From positions 1,178,001-1,242,000 of the forward strand of contig CAWCHQ010000001.1 of NCBI GenBank assembly GCA_963795415.1: DNA of 64,000 nt, read 5' to 3'. A model generated the notes under the pieces. That model ran no database searches. It was not told the origin of the DNA and worked only from the letters and a program-made list of their open reading frames with translations. Positions within the stretch are counted from its first letter, which is position 1, and every line of letters begins with the position of its first letter. A program made the translations under genes and the position numbers. Shown here piece after piece: positions 1-9,848 of the stretch. This DNA is from CAVSUZ01 sp963795415 (GTDB lineage: Bacteria; Pseudomonadota; Alphaproteobacteria; Acetobacterales; Acetobacteraceae).

Positions 1-237
1 AGCGCACGCAGCCAGCGCCTCCAGCAGCATGTCGGCAGAACAGGCGAGTTTGCCGGAGCCGCCGGTGGCAGAGTGCAGGCCGGCACGGGTTTCGCCGTGC
101 CAGGAAGGCACCGTGCAGGCGATATCGCCGGGGTCGAGGCTGGCCTCGGCTCGTGCTGGCACACGGGCCGACCCTGGATTTTCGCGATAACGCTGCTTGA
201 TGGGCGCCTGCGCGGCCCGGAGCTGTTCGGCATTCAT
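1..237 (-). CDS. OsmC-like protein, N-terminal part, cut by the left edge
   Basis: An open frame of 79 codons runs from an ATG at 237 to the window edge with no stop. The visible part ends in a LEALAACA-type stretch, which is typical of the first helix region of OsmC/Ohr-like proteins, where the redox-active cysteine sits. Members of the family detoxify organic hydroperoxides, but this cannot be shown from the fragment. Its ATG overlaps the stop of the upstream monooxygenase gene (ATGA), so the two are probably translationally coupled. It is partial, and the family assignment rests on a short segment. Confidence 0.65.
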   Translation of the reverse strand, partial: MNAEQLRAAQAPIKQRYRENPGSARVPARAEASLDPGDIACTVPSWHGETRAGLHSATGGSGKLACSADMLLEALAACA

Positions 238-1607
238 GGCGTGATTCTCCGAAATTGGGCAGCCGGATGCGACGCAGGAAGGCGCGCTCGGCCTTTGCCA
301 TAGAGCTTCTCGCGGAATGTCCCAGGGGCATAGTCGTGTTTGTAGCGGCCCCGGGTTTGCAACTCCGGCACAACAAGATCGGCAATGTCGGTAAAGGTTT
401 CGGGCGTGACCGCATAGGCGAGATTGAAACCGTCCACGCCGGTTTCATCGACCCAGGCGATCAGTTCCTCGGCAACCTCTGCCGCTGAGCCGACGACCAG
501 CGGACTGCGTCCGCCGATGGCCGTATGCGCGGCGATCTGACGCACGGTCCAGGTGCGCGTCGGGTCACCGGTGGTGAACGCTTCCAGGGCGGAGGTCTGA
601 GCGTCGTGCTTTTCGAAGCGGACGACCTCGTCAAGCGCGAGCCGGGAGAAATCGATGCCCGTCCACCCGGACATCAATACCAGTCCTCCCTTCTCGCTGG
701 CGTAACGGCGGTAGTCGGCGAGTTTTTCATGCGCGCGCCTGTTGGTCGTATCCGTAACCACGGTCATCATGACGAACACGATCAGCTCGGCCGGGTCGCG
801 CCCTGCCGCTTCGGTTCGGCGCCGGAGGTCGGCGACGATCGGGGCGACCACCGCCTTGGACGGCCCATTGATGAAGACGCACTCAGCGTGGCGTGCGGCG
901 AACTGTCGGCCCCGCGATGAGGCGCCGGCCTGGAACAGCACGGGCGTGCGCTGCGGAGACGGTTCGCAGAGATGAATTGCGGAAAGACGGAAATAAGGCC
1001 CGTCATGTTCCACACGATGTATGCGATCGGGATCGGCAAAACGCCCTGTATCGCGATCGCGCAGCACCGCCCCGTCCTCCCAGCTGCCCTCCCAGAGTTT
1101 ATAGACCACCTGCATGTAATCTTCGGCGATTTCGTAGCGCGTGTCGTGACCTTCCTGCTTCGGCAGACCCATGCCTTTGGCGGCGCTGTTCAGGTATCCG
1201 GTGACTATATTCCAGCCAATGCGCCCGCCGGTCAGATGGTCGAGCGTGCCCATGCGGCGGGCAAACGGATAGGGGTGTTCGTAAGAGAGCGTGCAGGTAA
1301 CGCCGAAGCCGAGATGTCTTGTGACCATTGCCATTGCAGGGATAGTCATCAGCGGGTCGTTGACAGGAACCTGCACGGCAGCTTCCAACGCCGCACGGGG
1401 CGATCCTGCGTACACATCATAAATGCCCAGCACATCGGCCAGGAACAGCGCGTCGAATTTCCCGCGTTCCAGCGTTCGTGCGAGATCGGTCCAGTAACCC
1501 AGCGTGTTATAGGTATCGGCGCGGTCGCGCGGATGGGTCCAGAGCCCAGGGCTCTGGTGGACGATGCAATTCATGTCGAAGGCATTGAGACGAATTTGCC
1601 TGGCCAT
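234..1607 (-). CDS. NtaA/SnaA/DszA-family FMN-dependent monooxygenase (luciferase-like)
   Basis: A 457-residue bacterial-luciferase-like flavin monooxygenase. It opens MARQIRLNAFDMN and continues with W-x-H-P-R-D and a LARTLERGKFDALFLADVLG-type segment, characteristic of the NtaA/SnaA/DszA group. These enzymes use FMNH2 from a separate reductase and oxygen to attack nitrilotriacetate, sulfur or other xenobiotic-like substrates; the substrate here cannot be predicted. I chose the ATG at 1607 because family similarity begins there; an in-frame ATG at 1658 would add 17 unlike residues. It is coupled to the downstream OsmC-like gene and divergent from the polyol operon. Confidence 0.85.
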   Translation of the reverse strand: MARQIRLNAFDMNCIVHQSPGLWTHPRDRADTYNTLGYWTDLARTLERGKFDALFLADVLGIYDVYAGSPRAALEAAVQVPVNDPLMTIPAMAMVTRHLGFGVTCTLSYEHPYPFARRMGTLDHLTGGRIGWNIVTGYLNSAAKGMGLPKQEGHDTRYEIAEDYMQVVYKLWEGSWEDGAVLRDRDTGRFADPDRIHRVEHDGPYFRLSAIHLCEPSPQRTPVLFQAGASSRGRQFAARHAECVFINGPSKAVVAPIVADLRRRTEAAGRDPAELIVFVMMTVVTDTTNRRAHEKLADYRRYASEKGGLVLMSGWTGIDFSRLALDEVVRFEKHDAQTSALEAFTTGDPTRTWTVRQIAAHTAIGGRSPLVVGSAAEVAEELIAWVDETGVDGFNLAYAVTPETFTDIADLVVPELQTRGRYKHDYAPGTFREKLYGKGRARLPASHPAAQFRRITP

Positions 1608-1775
1608 CGGCGCCAGCCTTTGCGGCGGAGTGCCCGGGCGGTCAAGAAGGCATGGCAAACGGCGAGCCCGTGCCTTCCCTCCCGATCCAAGTTCTTGACT
1701 TGATGCAGCGAAGCTGTTCGGCTCAGGGGCTGTGAGAAGGTTCGGGACCTGAACTAGACAGGGAGGATTTCACCG

Positions 1776-3083
1776 ATGCACGCAGGACGATCTCTCGCCG
1801 TACTGACGGCCGTCATGCTGGGCACTGCCACCGCGCATGCGGCGGACATCACGATCGCAACGGTCAATAATTCTCAAATGATCGTGATGCAAAAGCTGTC
1901 CTCCCAGTGGGAGAAGCAAACCGGGAATCATCTCAACTGGGTCGTGCTGGAAGAAAATGTCCTTCGCCAGCGAGTGACGACTGACATTGCGACAAATGGC
2001 GGTCAGTTTGATGTCGTCACAATAGGCTCTTATGAAACACCCATCTGGGGCAAACAGGGCTGGCTGGATACGGTGGGAGACTTTCCAAGCAGCTACAATT
2101 ACGACGATGTCTTCAAGTCCGTGCGGGACAGCCTGTCGTCGGACGGCAAGCTGTACGCAGTGCCGTTCTATGCCGAGAGTTCGTTCACATATTATCGCAA
2201 GGATCTGTTCGATCAGGCCGGCCTGAAGATGCCGGAGCAGCCCACATACACCGATATCGAGAACTTTGCCAAAAAACTGACCGACAAAAGCAAGGAGCAG
2301 TACGGCATTTGTCTGCGCGGCAAGCCCGGCTGGGGCGAGAACATGGCGTATTTCGATACGCTGGTGAATACTTTTGGGGGGCGCTGGTTCGACATGAACT
2401 GGAAGCCGCAGCTCGATACACCCCCGTGGCACGACGCGCTTAACTTCTACATCAACCTGATGCGGAACTATGGCCCGCCAGGTGCCAGCTCTAACGGATT
2501 CAACGAAAATCAGGCGCTGTTTTCCACCGGCCATTGCGCCATGTGGATCGACGCGACCTCCGGCGCTGGGTACATATCTGATAAGAATACCAGTCAGGTA
2601 GCTGAAAAGACGGCATTCGCACCCGCGCCGACCGCCAAGGTGCCTAATGGATCGCATTGGTTCTGGGCCTGGGCGCTGGCTATTCCCAAGTCATCGAAGC
2701 AGGCTGCGGTGGCAAAGTCCTTTCTGGCGTGGGCCACGTCGCAGCAATATATCGAGTTGGTCGGCAAGACGGATGGATGGACAGTGGTGCCGCCGGGGAC
2801 CCGGCAATCCACATATGACAATGCGGATTATCTGAAAGCCGCGCCGTTTGCGAAGGAAGTGGAACACGCAATCCTGACCGCCGACGTGACGCATCCGACG
2901 GCGGAGCAGGTGCCCTATATTGGAATCCAGTACGTTTCGATACCGGAGTTTCAGGCCATAGGCACCAGCGTCGGCCAATTGATCGCCGCGGCTCTGACCG
3001 GGCAGATCAGTGCTGATGAGGCGCTGAAGCGGGCACAGAGCCAGGTCGCTGCCACGATGCAGCAGGCCGGATACACTCAGTAG
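1776..3083 (+). CDS. Polyol/sugar ABC transporter substrate-binding protein (SmoE/MtlE-like)
   Basis: A 435-residue periplasmic binding protein of the extracellular solute-binding family 1. The N-terminus is a signal peptide ending near TAHAA/D (residues 1-23). The mature part has the family layout, including an FYAESSFTYYRKDLFDQAGL segment and an FSTGHCAMWIDATSGAG segment. It should capture a sugar alcohol and deliver it to the two permeases that follow. A strong GGGAGGA ribosome site lies 9 bases before the ATG. It is the first gene of an operon reaching 7317. The polyol specificity is inferred from the neighbouring dehydrogenase and kinase. Confidence 0.9.
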   Translation: MHAGRSLAVLTAVMLGTATAHAADITIATVNNSQMIVMQKLSSQWEKQTGNHLNWVVLEENVLRQRVTTDIATNGGQFDVVTIGSYETPIWGKQGWLDTVGDFPSSYNYDDVFKSVRDSLSSDGKLYAVPFYAESSFTYYRKDLFDQAGLKMPEQPTYTDIENFAKKLTDKSKEQYGICLRGKPGWGENMAYFDTLVNTFGGRWFDMNWKPQLDTPPWHDALNFYINLMRNYGPPGASSNGFNENQALFSTGHCAMWIDATSGAGYISDKNTSQVAEKTAFAPAPTAKVPNGSHWFWAWALAIPKSSKQAAVAKSFLAWATSQQYIELVGKTDGWTVVPPGTRQSTYDNADYLKAAPFAKEVEHAILTADVTHPTAEQVPYIGIQYVSIPEFQAIGTSVGQLIAAALTGQISADEALKRAQSQVAATMQQAGYTQ

Positions 3084-3127
3084 GTCACGGCGCGGTCCGG
3101 CAGCCGGGCCGGACCGCGGAGCAAGGC

Positions 3128-4063
3128 ATGGACACCGTCAGCACACCTTCCGGTCTGGCCCCAGCGAATCAGCGGGTAACAGGGCGTCGGGTAAGACGCC
3201 TGGGCAGCAGCCTGGAGATGCTGCCGCTGATTGCGCCTGCGGTAGGGCTGCTGCTTATCTGGATGATCGTGCCGCTGGCGATGACGCTATGGTTTTCGTT
3301 CCGGCGCTATAACCTGCTCAATCCGATGCTCCACGGATGGGCTGGGGTCAACAATTACAAGTTCCTGTTCCAGGATCCGGCGCTTTACTCAGCTCTGCTG
3401 GTCACGGTTATCCTGGTTGTGGCTGTTCTGGCCGTGACAGTTGGGCTTGGCGCGATTTTTGCGGCGCTGTTTGCAAATGACTTTCCCGGCCAGGGAGTTG
3501 CGCGGGTGCTGATGATCTCGCCGTTCTTTGTGATGCCGACCGTGAGCGCACTGATCTGGAAGAATTTGCTGATGAACCCGGTCAACGGGCTGATCAGCTA
3601 CATCCTGCGCTCGGTCAACTTGCGCGCGGTCGATTGGTTCGGGCAGTTTCCGCTGGCATCGGTGTGCGCCATCGTCTCCTGGGAATGGCTGCCGTTTGCC
3701 TTCCTGATCCTGTTCACCTCCATCCAGTCGCTGGACGAGAGCACGCTGGAAGCCGCGCGGCTGGACGGCGCCGGTGCGATCTCGATCTTCCGGCACATAC
3801 AGATCCCGCATATGGGCCGGGCGATCAGTGTGGTCGTCATGATGGAGACGATTTTTTTGCTGGGCGTGTTTGCGGAGATCTACGTGACCACAGCGGGCGG
3901 CCCGGGTGTGGCAACCACCAACCTGGCGTTCCTGATTTACCAGCGCGCGCTGCTTGCCTTCAATGTGGGGTCAGCTTCGGCGGCCGGTGTGATAGCGATC
4001 GTGCTGGCAAACATAATGGCCGCGTTCCTGGTCCGCACGGTCGCGAAGAGGCTGGACGTATGA
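3128..4063 (+). CDS. ABC transporter permease, SmoF/MtlF-like
   Basis: A 311-residue inner-membrane permease of the MalF/UgpA class with about six hydrophobic spans. The cytoplasmic coupling loop is visible as EAARLDGAGAISIFRHIQIP near residues 205-225, the EAA motif that docks on the ATPase subunit. It begins 44 bases after the binding-protein gene, and its TGA overlaps the ATG of the next permease (ATGA), indicating coupled translation of the two permease halves. No ATPase gene follows in this operon, so the dimer must use an ATPase encoded elsewhere. Confidence 0.9.
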   Translation: MDTVSTPSGLAPANQRVTGRRVRRLGSSLEMLPLIAPAVGLLLIWMIVPLAMTLWFSFRRYNLLNPMLHGWAGVNNYKFLFQDPALYSALLVTVILVVAVLAVTVGLGAIFAALFANDFPGQGVARVLMISPFFVMPTVSALIWKNLLMNPVNGLISYILRSVNLRAVDWFGQFPLASVCAIVSWEWLPFAFLILFTSIQSLDESTLEAARLDGAGAISIFRHIQIPHMGRAISVVVMMETIFLLGVFAEIYVTTAGGPGVATTNLAFLIYQRALLAFNVGSASAAGVIAIVLANIMAAFLVRTVAKRLDV

Positions 4064-4888
4064 AGCGACGTGCCCTGCAGAATACACATCCGATTGCCGG
4101 CATCCTGTGCTGGCTCGGCGCGCTGCTGATGTTCTTTCCGATCTTCTGGATGCTGCTGGCCAGCTTCAAGACCGAAGTCGAGGCGGTGCAGACCCCTCCC
4201 CTGCTGTTCTTCCATCCCACCGTGGAGAACTATTCCGAGATTTTCCAGCGTGCGAACTATCTGCATTTCCTTTGGAACAGCATCATTATCTCCTTCGGTT
4301 CAACGGTACTGGTGCTGATCATCTCCGTGCCAGCCGCGTTTGCGATGGCGTTTTATCCGACGCACCGCACGCGGGGCACGCTGCTGTGGATGCTGTCCAC
4401 CAAGATGCTGCCGGCGGTCGGGGTGCTGGTGCCGATCTACCTGATCGCCAAGGATGCCGGCCTTCTCGATTCAGGTACTTGGTCTTATCATCATCTATCT
4501 GCTCAGCAATCTGCCGATCGCGGTGTGGATGCTGTTTACCTTCTTCCGCGAGACACCGAAGGACATAATAGAAGCCAGCCGGATCGACGGTGCAGGTCTG
4601 GGACAGGTGATTGTGCATGTGCTGCTGCCGATCGTCGGACCCGGGATCGCATCGACGGCGCTGCTGAATATCATCCTCTGCTGGAACGAGGCGTTCTGGA
4701 GCCTCAATCTCTCCGCGCATGGTTCGGCGCCGCTGCCCGCCTTCATCGCGTCCTTCTCGGCCCCGCAGGGGCTGTTCTGGGCTAAGCTGTCGGCCGCTTC
4801 TGTTCTGGCGATCGCGCCGATCCTGGCGTTCGGCTGGATCAGCCAGCGGCAGCTTGTCCGCGGGCTGACGTTCGGCGCCGTGAAGTAA
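4060..4888 (+). pseudogene. ABC transporter permease, SmoG/MtlG-like, frameshifted
   Basis: The second permease, MalG class. Reading starts MKRRALQNTHPIAG and follows the family well until KDAGLLDSGT near 4478. It then continues in the next frame as GLIIIYLLSNLPIAVWM and keeps a normal EAA loop (EASRIDGAGLGQVIVHVL) and C-terminus at 4888. The span is 829 bases (3n+1). Removing one T from the TT at 4479-4480 gives DSGTGLIIIY, exactly what is expected, so one extra T breaks the gene. This could be a sequencing error or a real mutation that disables uptake. The start overlaps the stop of the previous permease. Confidence 0.85.
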
Positions 4889-4906
4889 GGCCAAAAGGGG
4901 GCGCTC

Positions 4907-5680
4907 ATGTATTTGGAGAGATTCAAGCTCGGCGGGCGCGTGGCCGTTGTGACCGGTGCAGGACAGGGGATCGGATTTGCCTGCGCCCAGGCCCTCGGCG
5001 AGGCGGGCGCACGGGTGGTGGTGGCAGAGGTTCTGCCGGAGCGGGTGGAGACAGCCGTTCAGCAGCTAAAAACCCTGGGCATCGAGGCGGCCGGCGCGAC
5101 ACTGGATGTGACTGATTCAAAGGCAGTGGATGCACTGGCTGATCGTGTCGAAAAAGACCATGGCGGCGCGTCGATCCTGGTAAACAATGCCGGAATCGCC
5201 ATCAGCGACGTGCGCGCCGAGGACACGAGCGACGAGCATTGGCGCAAGCATATGGCGGTGAACGTCGATGGGCTGTTCTGGTGCTGCCGGTCCTTTGGCA
5301 GACGGATGCTTACACGCGGCAAGGGAGCGATCGTGAACATCGGCTCGATGTCCGGTTTCATCGTCAACAAACCGCAGCCGCAATCGTTCTATAATGCGTC
5401 GAAAGCCGCGGTGCACCATCTGACGCGTTCGCTTGCCGCCGAATGGGGCAACCGTGGCGTTCGCGTAAACGCGGTGGCACCTACATATATCGCGACGCCG
5501 TTGACGCTGTTCGGCATGGAAAACAAGGCGATGTATGACGTCTGGCTGGAGATGACGCCGATGAAGCGGGTCGGCCAGCCCGAGGAGATTGCCTCGACCG
5601 TGCTGTTCCTCGCATCCGATGCTTCAAGCCTGCTGACTGGCAGCATCGTGCTGGCCGATGGCGGATACACCTGCTGGTGA
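4907..5680 (+). CDS. SDR-family polyol dehydrogenase
   Basis: A 257-residue classical short-chain dehydrogenase. It shows the nucleotide-binding TGAGQGIG (residues 16-23), NNAG (93-96), the catalytic Ser in NIGSMSG (near 147) and YNASK (Tyr162, Lys166). The C-terminal LADGGYTCW is common in sorbitol, galactitol or ribitol dehydrogenases. It probably oxidises the imported polyol to a ketose with NAD(P)+. It lies in the transporter operon, and its stop overlaps the GTG of the kinase gene (GTGA). The exact polyol is not determined. Confidence 0.88.
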   Translation: MYLERFKLGGRVAVVTGAGQGIGFACAQALGEAGARVVVAEVLPERVETAVQQLKTLGIEAAGATLDVTDSKAVDALADRVEKDHGGASILVNNAGIAISDVRAEDTSDEHWRKHMAVNVDGLFWCCRSFGRRMLTRGKGAIVNIGSMSGFIVNKPQPQSFYNASKAAVHHLTRSLAAEWGNRGVRVNAVAPTYIATPLTLFGMENKAMYDVWLEMTPMKRVGQPEEIASTVLFLASDASSLLTGSIVLADGGYTCW

Positions 5681-7317
5681 CTGACGCCGTCATCGGCGTC
5701 GATGTCGGCACCGGCAGCGCTCGCGCTGCGGTTTTCGACCTCCACGGGCGGCGCCTCGGATATGGCAGCAATACGATCCAGATCTGGCGGTCACAACCCG
5801 AATTCGTGGAGCAATCAGGCGACAACATCTGGTGCGCGGTTTGCGCTGCGGTCCGGCAAGCGATAGCCGAGAGCGGTCCGAACGTAACTGTTACCGGGCT
5901 CGGGTTCGATGCGACATGCTCACTGGCTGTAAGGGACCCCGCCGGCCGCCCGGTTTCGGTCAGCCCATCCGGCGAAGCCGAGCGCGATGTGATCGTCTGG
6001 ATGGATCACCGCGCGCTGGATCAGACCGCGCGGATCAACCGCAGCGGCAGCGGGGTCCTGAGATACGTCGGCGGGGTCATGTCGCCAGAGATGGAGACGC
6101 CCAAACTGCTCTGGCTGAAGGAGAATCTGCCCGAAAGCTGGTCACGTGCGGCACTCTTCCTGGACTTGCCAGACTTCCTGACCTGGCGGGCAACCGGCGC
6201 CACTTCGCGGTCGCTTTGCTCCATGGCTTGCAAGTGGACCTATCTGGGCCACGAAAACCGCTGGGACGCGGCATATTTCCATTCTGTGGCGCTGGGTGAT
6301 CTGGCGGATGAGGGCTTCCGGCGGATCGGCACCACTATCCTGCCGCTGGGACGCGCGGTGGGGTCAGGGTTATCGCCACAGGGAGCAAGCGAGCTTGGGT
6401 TGCACCCGGGAACGCCGGTGGGCGTCTCGGCGATTGATGCGCATGCCGGCGGCATCGGCGTGATCGGCACAGAGTTGGACAGCGCTGGCCTCAATGATGA
6501 GACGATGTTGCGCAGGCTGGCCCTGATCGGCGGCACATCCAGCTGCCACATGGCCGTTTCCCGCGATCCCGTCTTCGTGCCCGGCGTATGGGGGCCGTAT
6601 TTCTCGGCAATGATCCCCGGGCTATGGCTGAACGAGGGCGGGCAATCAGCAACCGGCAGCCTGATCGACCATGTGGCAGGCACGCACGCGGCCTTCCCGA
6701 CAGCCAATTCGCAGGCGCGCGGCGAACAGACGGTTTACCAGGTACTGAACGCACATCTCGAAGGGCTGGCGCGCGATCTGCCGTTTCCGGCGGCATTGAC
6801 CAAGAACCTGCATGTCGGGCCCGATTTCCTGGGCAATCGCTCGCCGCGAGCCGATCCGACGCTGCGCGGGATGGTTTCTGGACTAAGTTTGTCGGCGACG
6901 GGTGACGATCTTGCGACGCTATATCTCGCCACGGTTCAGGCGATTGCGTACGGCACACGCCACATCATCGAAGCCATGAACGCGGCCGGGTATCGCATCG
7001 ACACGATCTTCGCCTGCGGGGGCGGCACCAAGAATCCGGTGCTCCTGCGCGAACATGCGGACGCTACCGGATGCCGGATCGTGCTGCCGGAAGAGCCGGA
7101 GGCGGTGCTGCTGGGCTCAGCCATCCTGGCGACGGTGGCTGCCGGGCACTATGGGACCCTGCCGGACGCAATGCGCTCAATGAGCCGGCGCGGAGGCGTG
7201 ATCGACCCGGCCGGTGGCGAGGTGCGCCGCTATCATGACGCGAAATACGCCGTGTTTCAGCGCATGCATGCCGACCAGCTAGCCTACCGCTCGCTCATGA
7301 GCAGGGCTGGCGGCTAG
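5677..7317 (+). CDS. FGGY-family carbohydrate kinase (pentulose kinase-like)
   Basis: A 546-residue FGGY sugar kinase. The N-terminal phosphate-binding GVDVGTGSARAAVFD (about residues 7-21) and the C-terminal adenine-binding FACGGGTKNPVLL are both clear. The length and the MDHRALDQTARIN segment fit the ribulokinase/YDR109C pentulose-kinase branch. It should phosphorylate the ketose made by the preceding dehydrogenase. It starts with GTG overlapping the dehydrogenase stop. Its own TAG stop sits inside the first bases of a palindromic repeat (7316-7422). A pentitol such as ribitol or arabitol is my best guess for the pathway substrate. Confidence 0.85.
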   Translation: MTDAVIGVDVGTGSARAAVFDLHGRRLGYGSNTIQIWRSQPEFVEQSGDNIWCAVCAAVRQAIAESGPNVTVTGLGFDATCSLAVRDPAGRPVSVSPSGEAERDVIVWMDHRALDQTARINRSGSGVLRYVGGVMSPEMETPKLLWLKENLPESWSRAALFLDLPDFLTWRATGATSRSLCSMACKWTYLGHENRWDAAYFHSVALGDLADEGFRRIGTTILPLGRAVGSGLSPQGASELGLHPGTPVGVSAIDAHAGGIGVIGTELDSAGLNDETMLRRLALIGGTSSCHMAVSRDPVFVPGVWGPYFSAMIPGLWLNEGGQSATGSLIDHVAGTHAAFPTANSQARGEQTVYQVLNAHLEGLARDLPFPAALTKNLHVGPDFLGNRSPRADPTLRGMVSGLSLSATGDDLATLYLATVQAIAYGTRHIIEAMNAAGYRIDTIFACGGGTKNPVLLREHADATGCRIVLPEEPEAVLLGSAILATVAAGHYGTLPDAMRSMSRRGGVIDPAGGEVRRYHDAKYAVFQRMHADQLAYRSLMSRAGG

Positions 7318-7422
7318 AGCAGATCGCGCTTGACTGAAAATGCTTGCATTTCCAGGAGCGCGCGAATCTGCTCGCAAATAACGAGGGCAGAGCGTGTTCA
7401 GTCACCCTGAATGCGCTCTAAG
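7316..7422. repeat. Dispersed palindromic repeat, family A, copy 1
   Basis: About 107 bases beginning AGAGCAGATCGCGCTTGACT. It has an outer inverted repeat (AGCAGATCGCGC / GCGCGAATCTGCT) around an inner region ending in TTTCCAG. The other copies are at 26891-26967 and, inverted, at 32719-32830. It occupies the whole gap between the kinase stop codon and the 3' end of degP, so it may act as a bidirectional terminator or RNA stabiliser for two convergent genes. Confidence 0.75.
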
Positions 7423-7434
7423 CTCCGGATCCTG

Positions 7435-8944
7435 TCAGCCCTTCTGCGGCCCCTGATCTCCGCCCGTCAGCGGAACCGGAACCCATTGCATTCCATCCTG
7501 CCGCTGGATCAGCATCAGCACCGAGCGCCGATTTTCCTTGCGCACCGAGTTCCACGTGCTGTTGCACGTCGCCGGGTGAATTCACCTCGCTCTGCTGGAC
7601 TTCCACGATCACGTCCCCGGGTTTGAGACCCTGCTTCGCAGCCGGACCGTCAGGCGAAACATCTGTGATGACAACGCCCTTCTGCTTCTCGCCGAGCTGG
7701 TACTTCTCCCGCGAATCGGGAGTGATCGGCGCCAGGGTCATGCCCAGACTATCCATTTCGGTGGGCCGTGGCGGGGGCAATTTGCCCGGCGTCACCGCAG
7801 CAAGCTGCGTCTTGTCTTCTGGCATCTCTCCCAAGGTGGCCTGCAACGTAACCTGCTTGCCATCACGCCAGACGACAACAGGCACCTCCTTGCCAACCTC
7901 GGTATCAGCCACCACACGCGGCAAGGCGTGCATGTCCTTCACGTCCTGTCCGTTGAATTGAAGGATCACGTCGCCATTGCGCAGATGGGCCTGATCGGCC
8001 GGCCCGCTCGGATTCACCCCCGCTACCATCGCACCCCGAGGCGGCTTAAGCCCAACGCTGTCGGCGATTTCAGGGGTAACCTCCTGGATGCGGACGCCCA
8101 GCCAGCCTCGCCGCGGGTGCCCGTATTTCTTAAGCTGCTCGACATCGATTTTCGCCATGTTTGCCGGGATGGCAAAACCGATGCCGATCGAACCGCCGGA
8201 GGGTGAATAGATCGCCGTGTTGATGCCGATCACCTGCCCGTCCATGTTGAACAGCGGGCCGCCTGAGTTGCCCCGGTTGATTGGCGCGTCGGTCTGGATG
8301 AAATCATCGTAGGGACCCTCATGGATGTCCCGACCGCGAGCCGAGACGATGCCGGCGGTCACCGTGCCACCCAGGCCGAACGGGTTGCCTATCGCCAGCA
8401 CCCAGTCGCCAATGCGCATGGAGCTCGAATCGCCCCACTGCAGCGAGGGCAATGGCTTGTCCGCGTCCACCTTCAGCAGCGCCAGATCGCCCGCCTCGTC
8501 GCGGGCGAGAATCTTGGCCTTGAGCGTCGTGTTGTCCTGCAGCGTTACCGAGACTTCGTCGGCCCCCTCGATAACGTGATTGTTGGTTACGACCAGCCCC
8601 GACGGGTCGATGATGAAGCCGGACCCGAGGCTCTGCATCCGGTGTTCCTCCTCGGGAGGCGGCGCGCCACCGGGATGGTGGCGGTTCATGAAGTCCTTGA
8701 AGAACTGCTCGAACGGCGATCCCGGCGGGAAGCCCGGGATGTCCGGCCCGCTGGCTGTCTTAACATCCGTGGTGGATGACACATTCACCACGGCGGGGAG
8801 CAACTTTGCCGCGAGATCGGCGAAACTATCGGGCGCCGGTCGGGCAAAGGCGCTGGCAATGGGACCGGGCGCGGCCAGGGGCATGCAGAACAGCGCGGCG
8901 GAGGCCAGAGCCAGGGTGCGCCAGGAACGGAGATAGGAGGACAT
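7435..8944 (-). CDS. degP: Do-family periplasmic serine protease DegP/HtrA (3' end frameshifted)
   Basis: Signal peptide (about residues 1-35), trypsin-like domain with His123 (VTNNHVI), Asp153 (GDLALLKVD) and Ser227 (RGNSGGPL), then two PDZ domains. It degrades or refolds misfolded envelope proteins. Near 7552 the frame changes: the in-frame reading becomes an unlikely Gly/Ala tail ending at 7418, while the next frame reads NSVRKENRRSVLMLIQRQDG and ends at 7435 in a normal C-terminus. The span to 7435 is 3n+1, consistent with one extra C in the CC at 7552-7553. It follows hflC by 31 bases in an hflK-hflC-degP operon. An SD-like GAGGAGA lies upstream. Confidence 0.9.
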
Positions 8945-8975
8945 AACTCAGAGTCTCCTCAGTCTGAGGATCGGG

Positions 8976-9848
8976 TCAAGGTGAGGCCGGCGGGGCCAGA
9001 AGATAGCGCAGGAAATCATCGTCGGGTGTCAACACCAGGCGCGTTTTTCCGGTTCCGAAGGCGTCGCGGTAAGCTTCCAGCCGGCGCCAGGCCCCGAAGA
9101 ACAGCGGGTCCTGGCCGAACGCCGCGGCATACAAACGGGAGGCCTCCGCCTGCCCCTCGCCCCGAAGCTCCTCGGCCTGCGCCTTGGCATCGGCCAGGAT
9201 CACGGTCCGGTCTCGGTCAGCATCGGCGCGTATCTTCTGCGACGCTTCCGCGCCTTCAGCCCGGGCCTGGGCAGCGACTCGCTGCCGCTCCGATTGCATT
9301 CGCGACAGCACCGCCTCCGTGTTCTCCCGCGGTAGGTCGGCACGGCGAATCCGCACGTCTTCCACGAACACCCCGAATGAGGTCATTTCCGCATTCACCT
9401 GATCGCGAATACTCGCCATGATCCGATCCCGGTCGGCCGAAAGGACGTCCGGCAAGGTTCGGTTGCCCAGGGCGCGCCTGATGGCCGAGGATACCATGGC
9501 ATCAAGCCGAACCCGCACGCCCTCTTCGCCGGCCCCCACCGCCTGATAGTATTTCAACGGATCGGTGATCCGGAACATTGTGAAGCTATCGACGATGAGC
9601 CGTCGCTGGTCACCCAGGATCACCTCCTCACCCGGGGTGCCGAGATACAAAAGCCGCCGGTCGAAGCCGATCACGGCCTGCATGAACGGCAGCTTCACAT
9701 GAAAGCCGGGCTGCTCGATTACCCGAACCGGCCGCCCGAATTCCGTCACCAGCGCCTGCTCCGTTTGCTCGACGGTGAAGAACGAGGAGAACGCGAGAAC
9801 CACAATCACAAATAGCGCGGCCAGGCCTGCAACAGCTGTGCGGCTCAT
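8976..9848 (-). CDS. hflC: HflC, membrane protease modulator
   Basis: A 290-residue SPFH/prohibitin protein. There is one N-terminal membrane anchor (about residues 5-23) followed by FTVEQTEQALVTEFGRPVRV and a long charged coiled-coil (SERQRVAAQARAEGAEASQK). With HflK it forms the large periplasmic-side cage around the FtsH protease. Its ATG overlaps the hflK stop (ATGA), fitting the obligate heteromer. The ending SRLYAAAFGQDPLFFGAWRR is typical of the family. Confidence 0.93.
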   Translation of the reverse strand: MSRTAVAGLAALFVIVVLAFSSFFTVEQTEQALVTEFGRPVRVIEQPGFHVKLPFMQAVIGFDRRLLYLGTPGEEVILGDQRRLIVDSFTMFRITDPLKYYQAVGAGEEGVRVRLDAMVSSAIRRALGNRTLPDVLSADRDRIMASIRDQVNAEMTSFGVFVEDVRIRRADLPRENTEAVLSRMQSERQRVAAQARAEGAEASQKIRADADRDRTVILADAKAQAEELRGEGQAEASRLYAAAFGQDPLFFGAWRRLEAYRDAFGTGKTRLVLTPDDDFLRYLLAPPASP

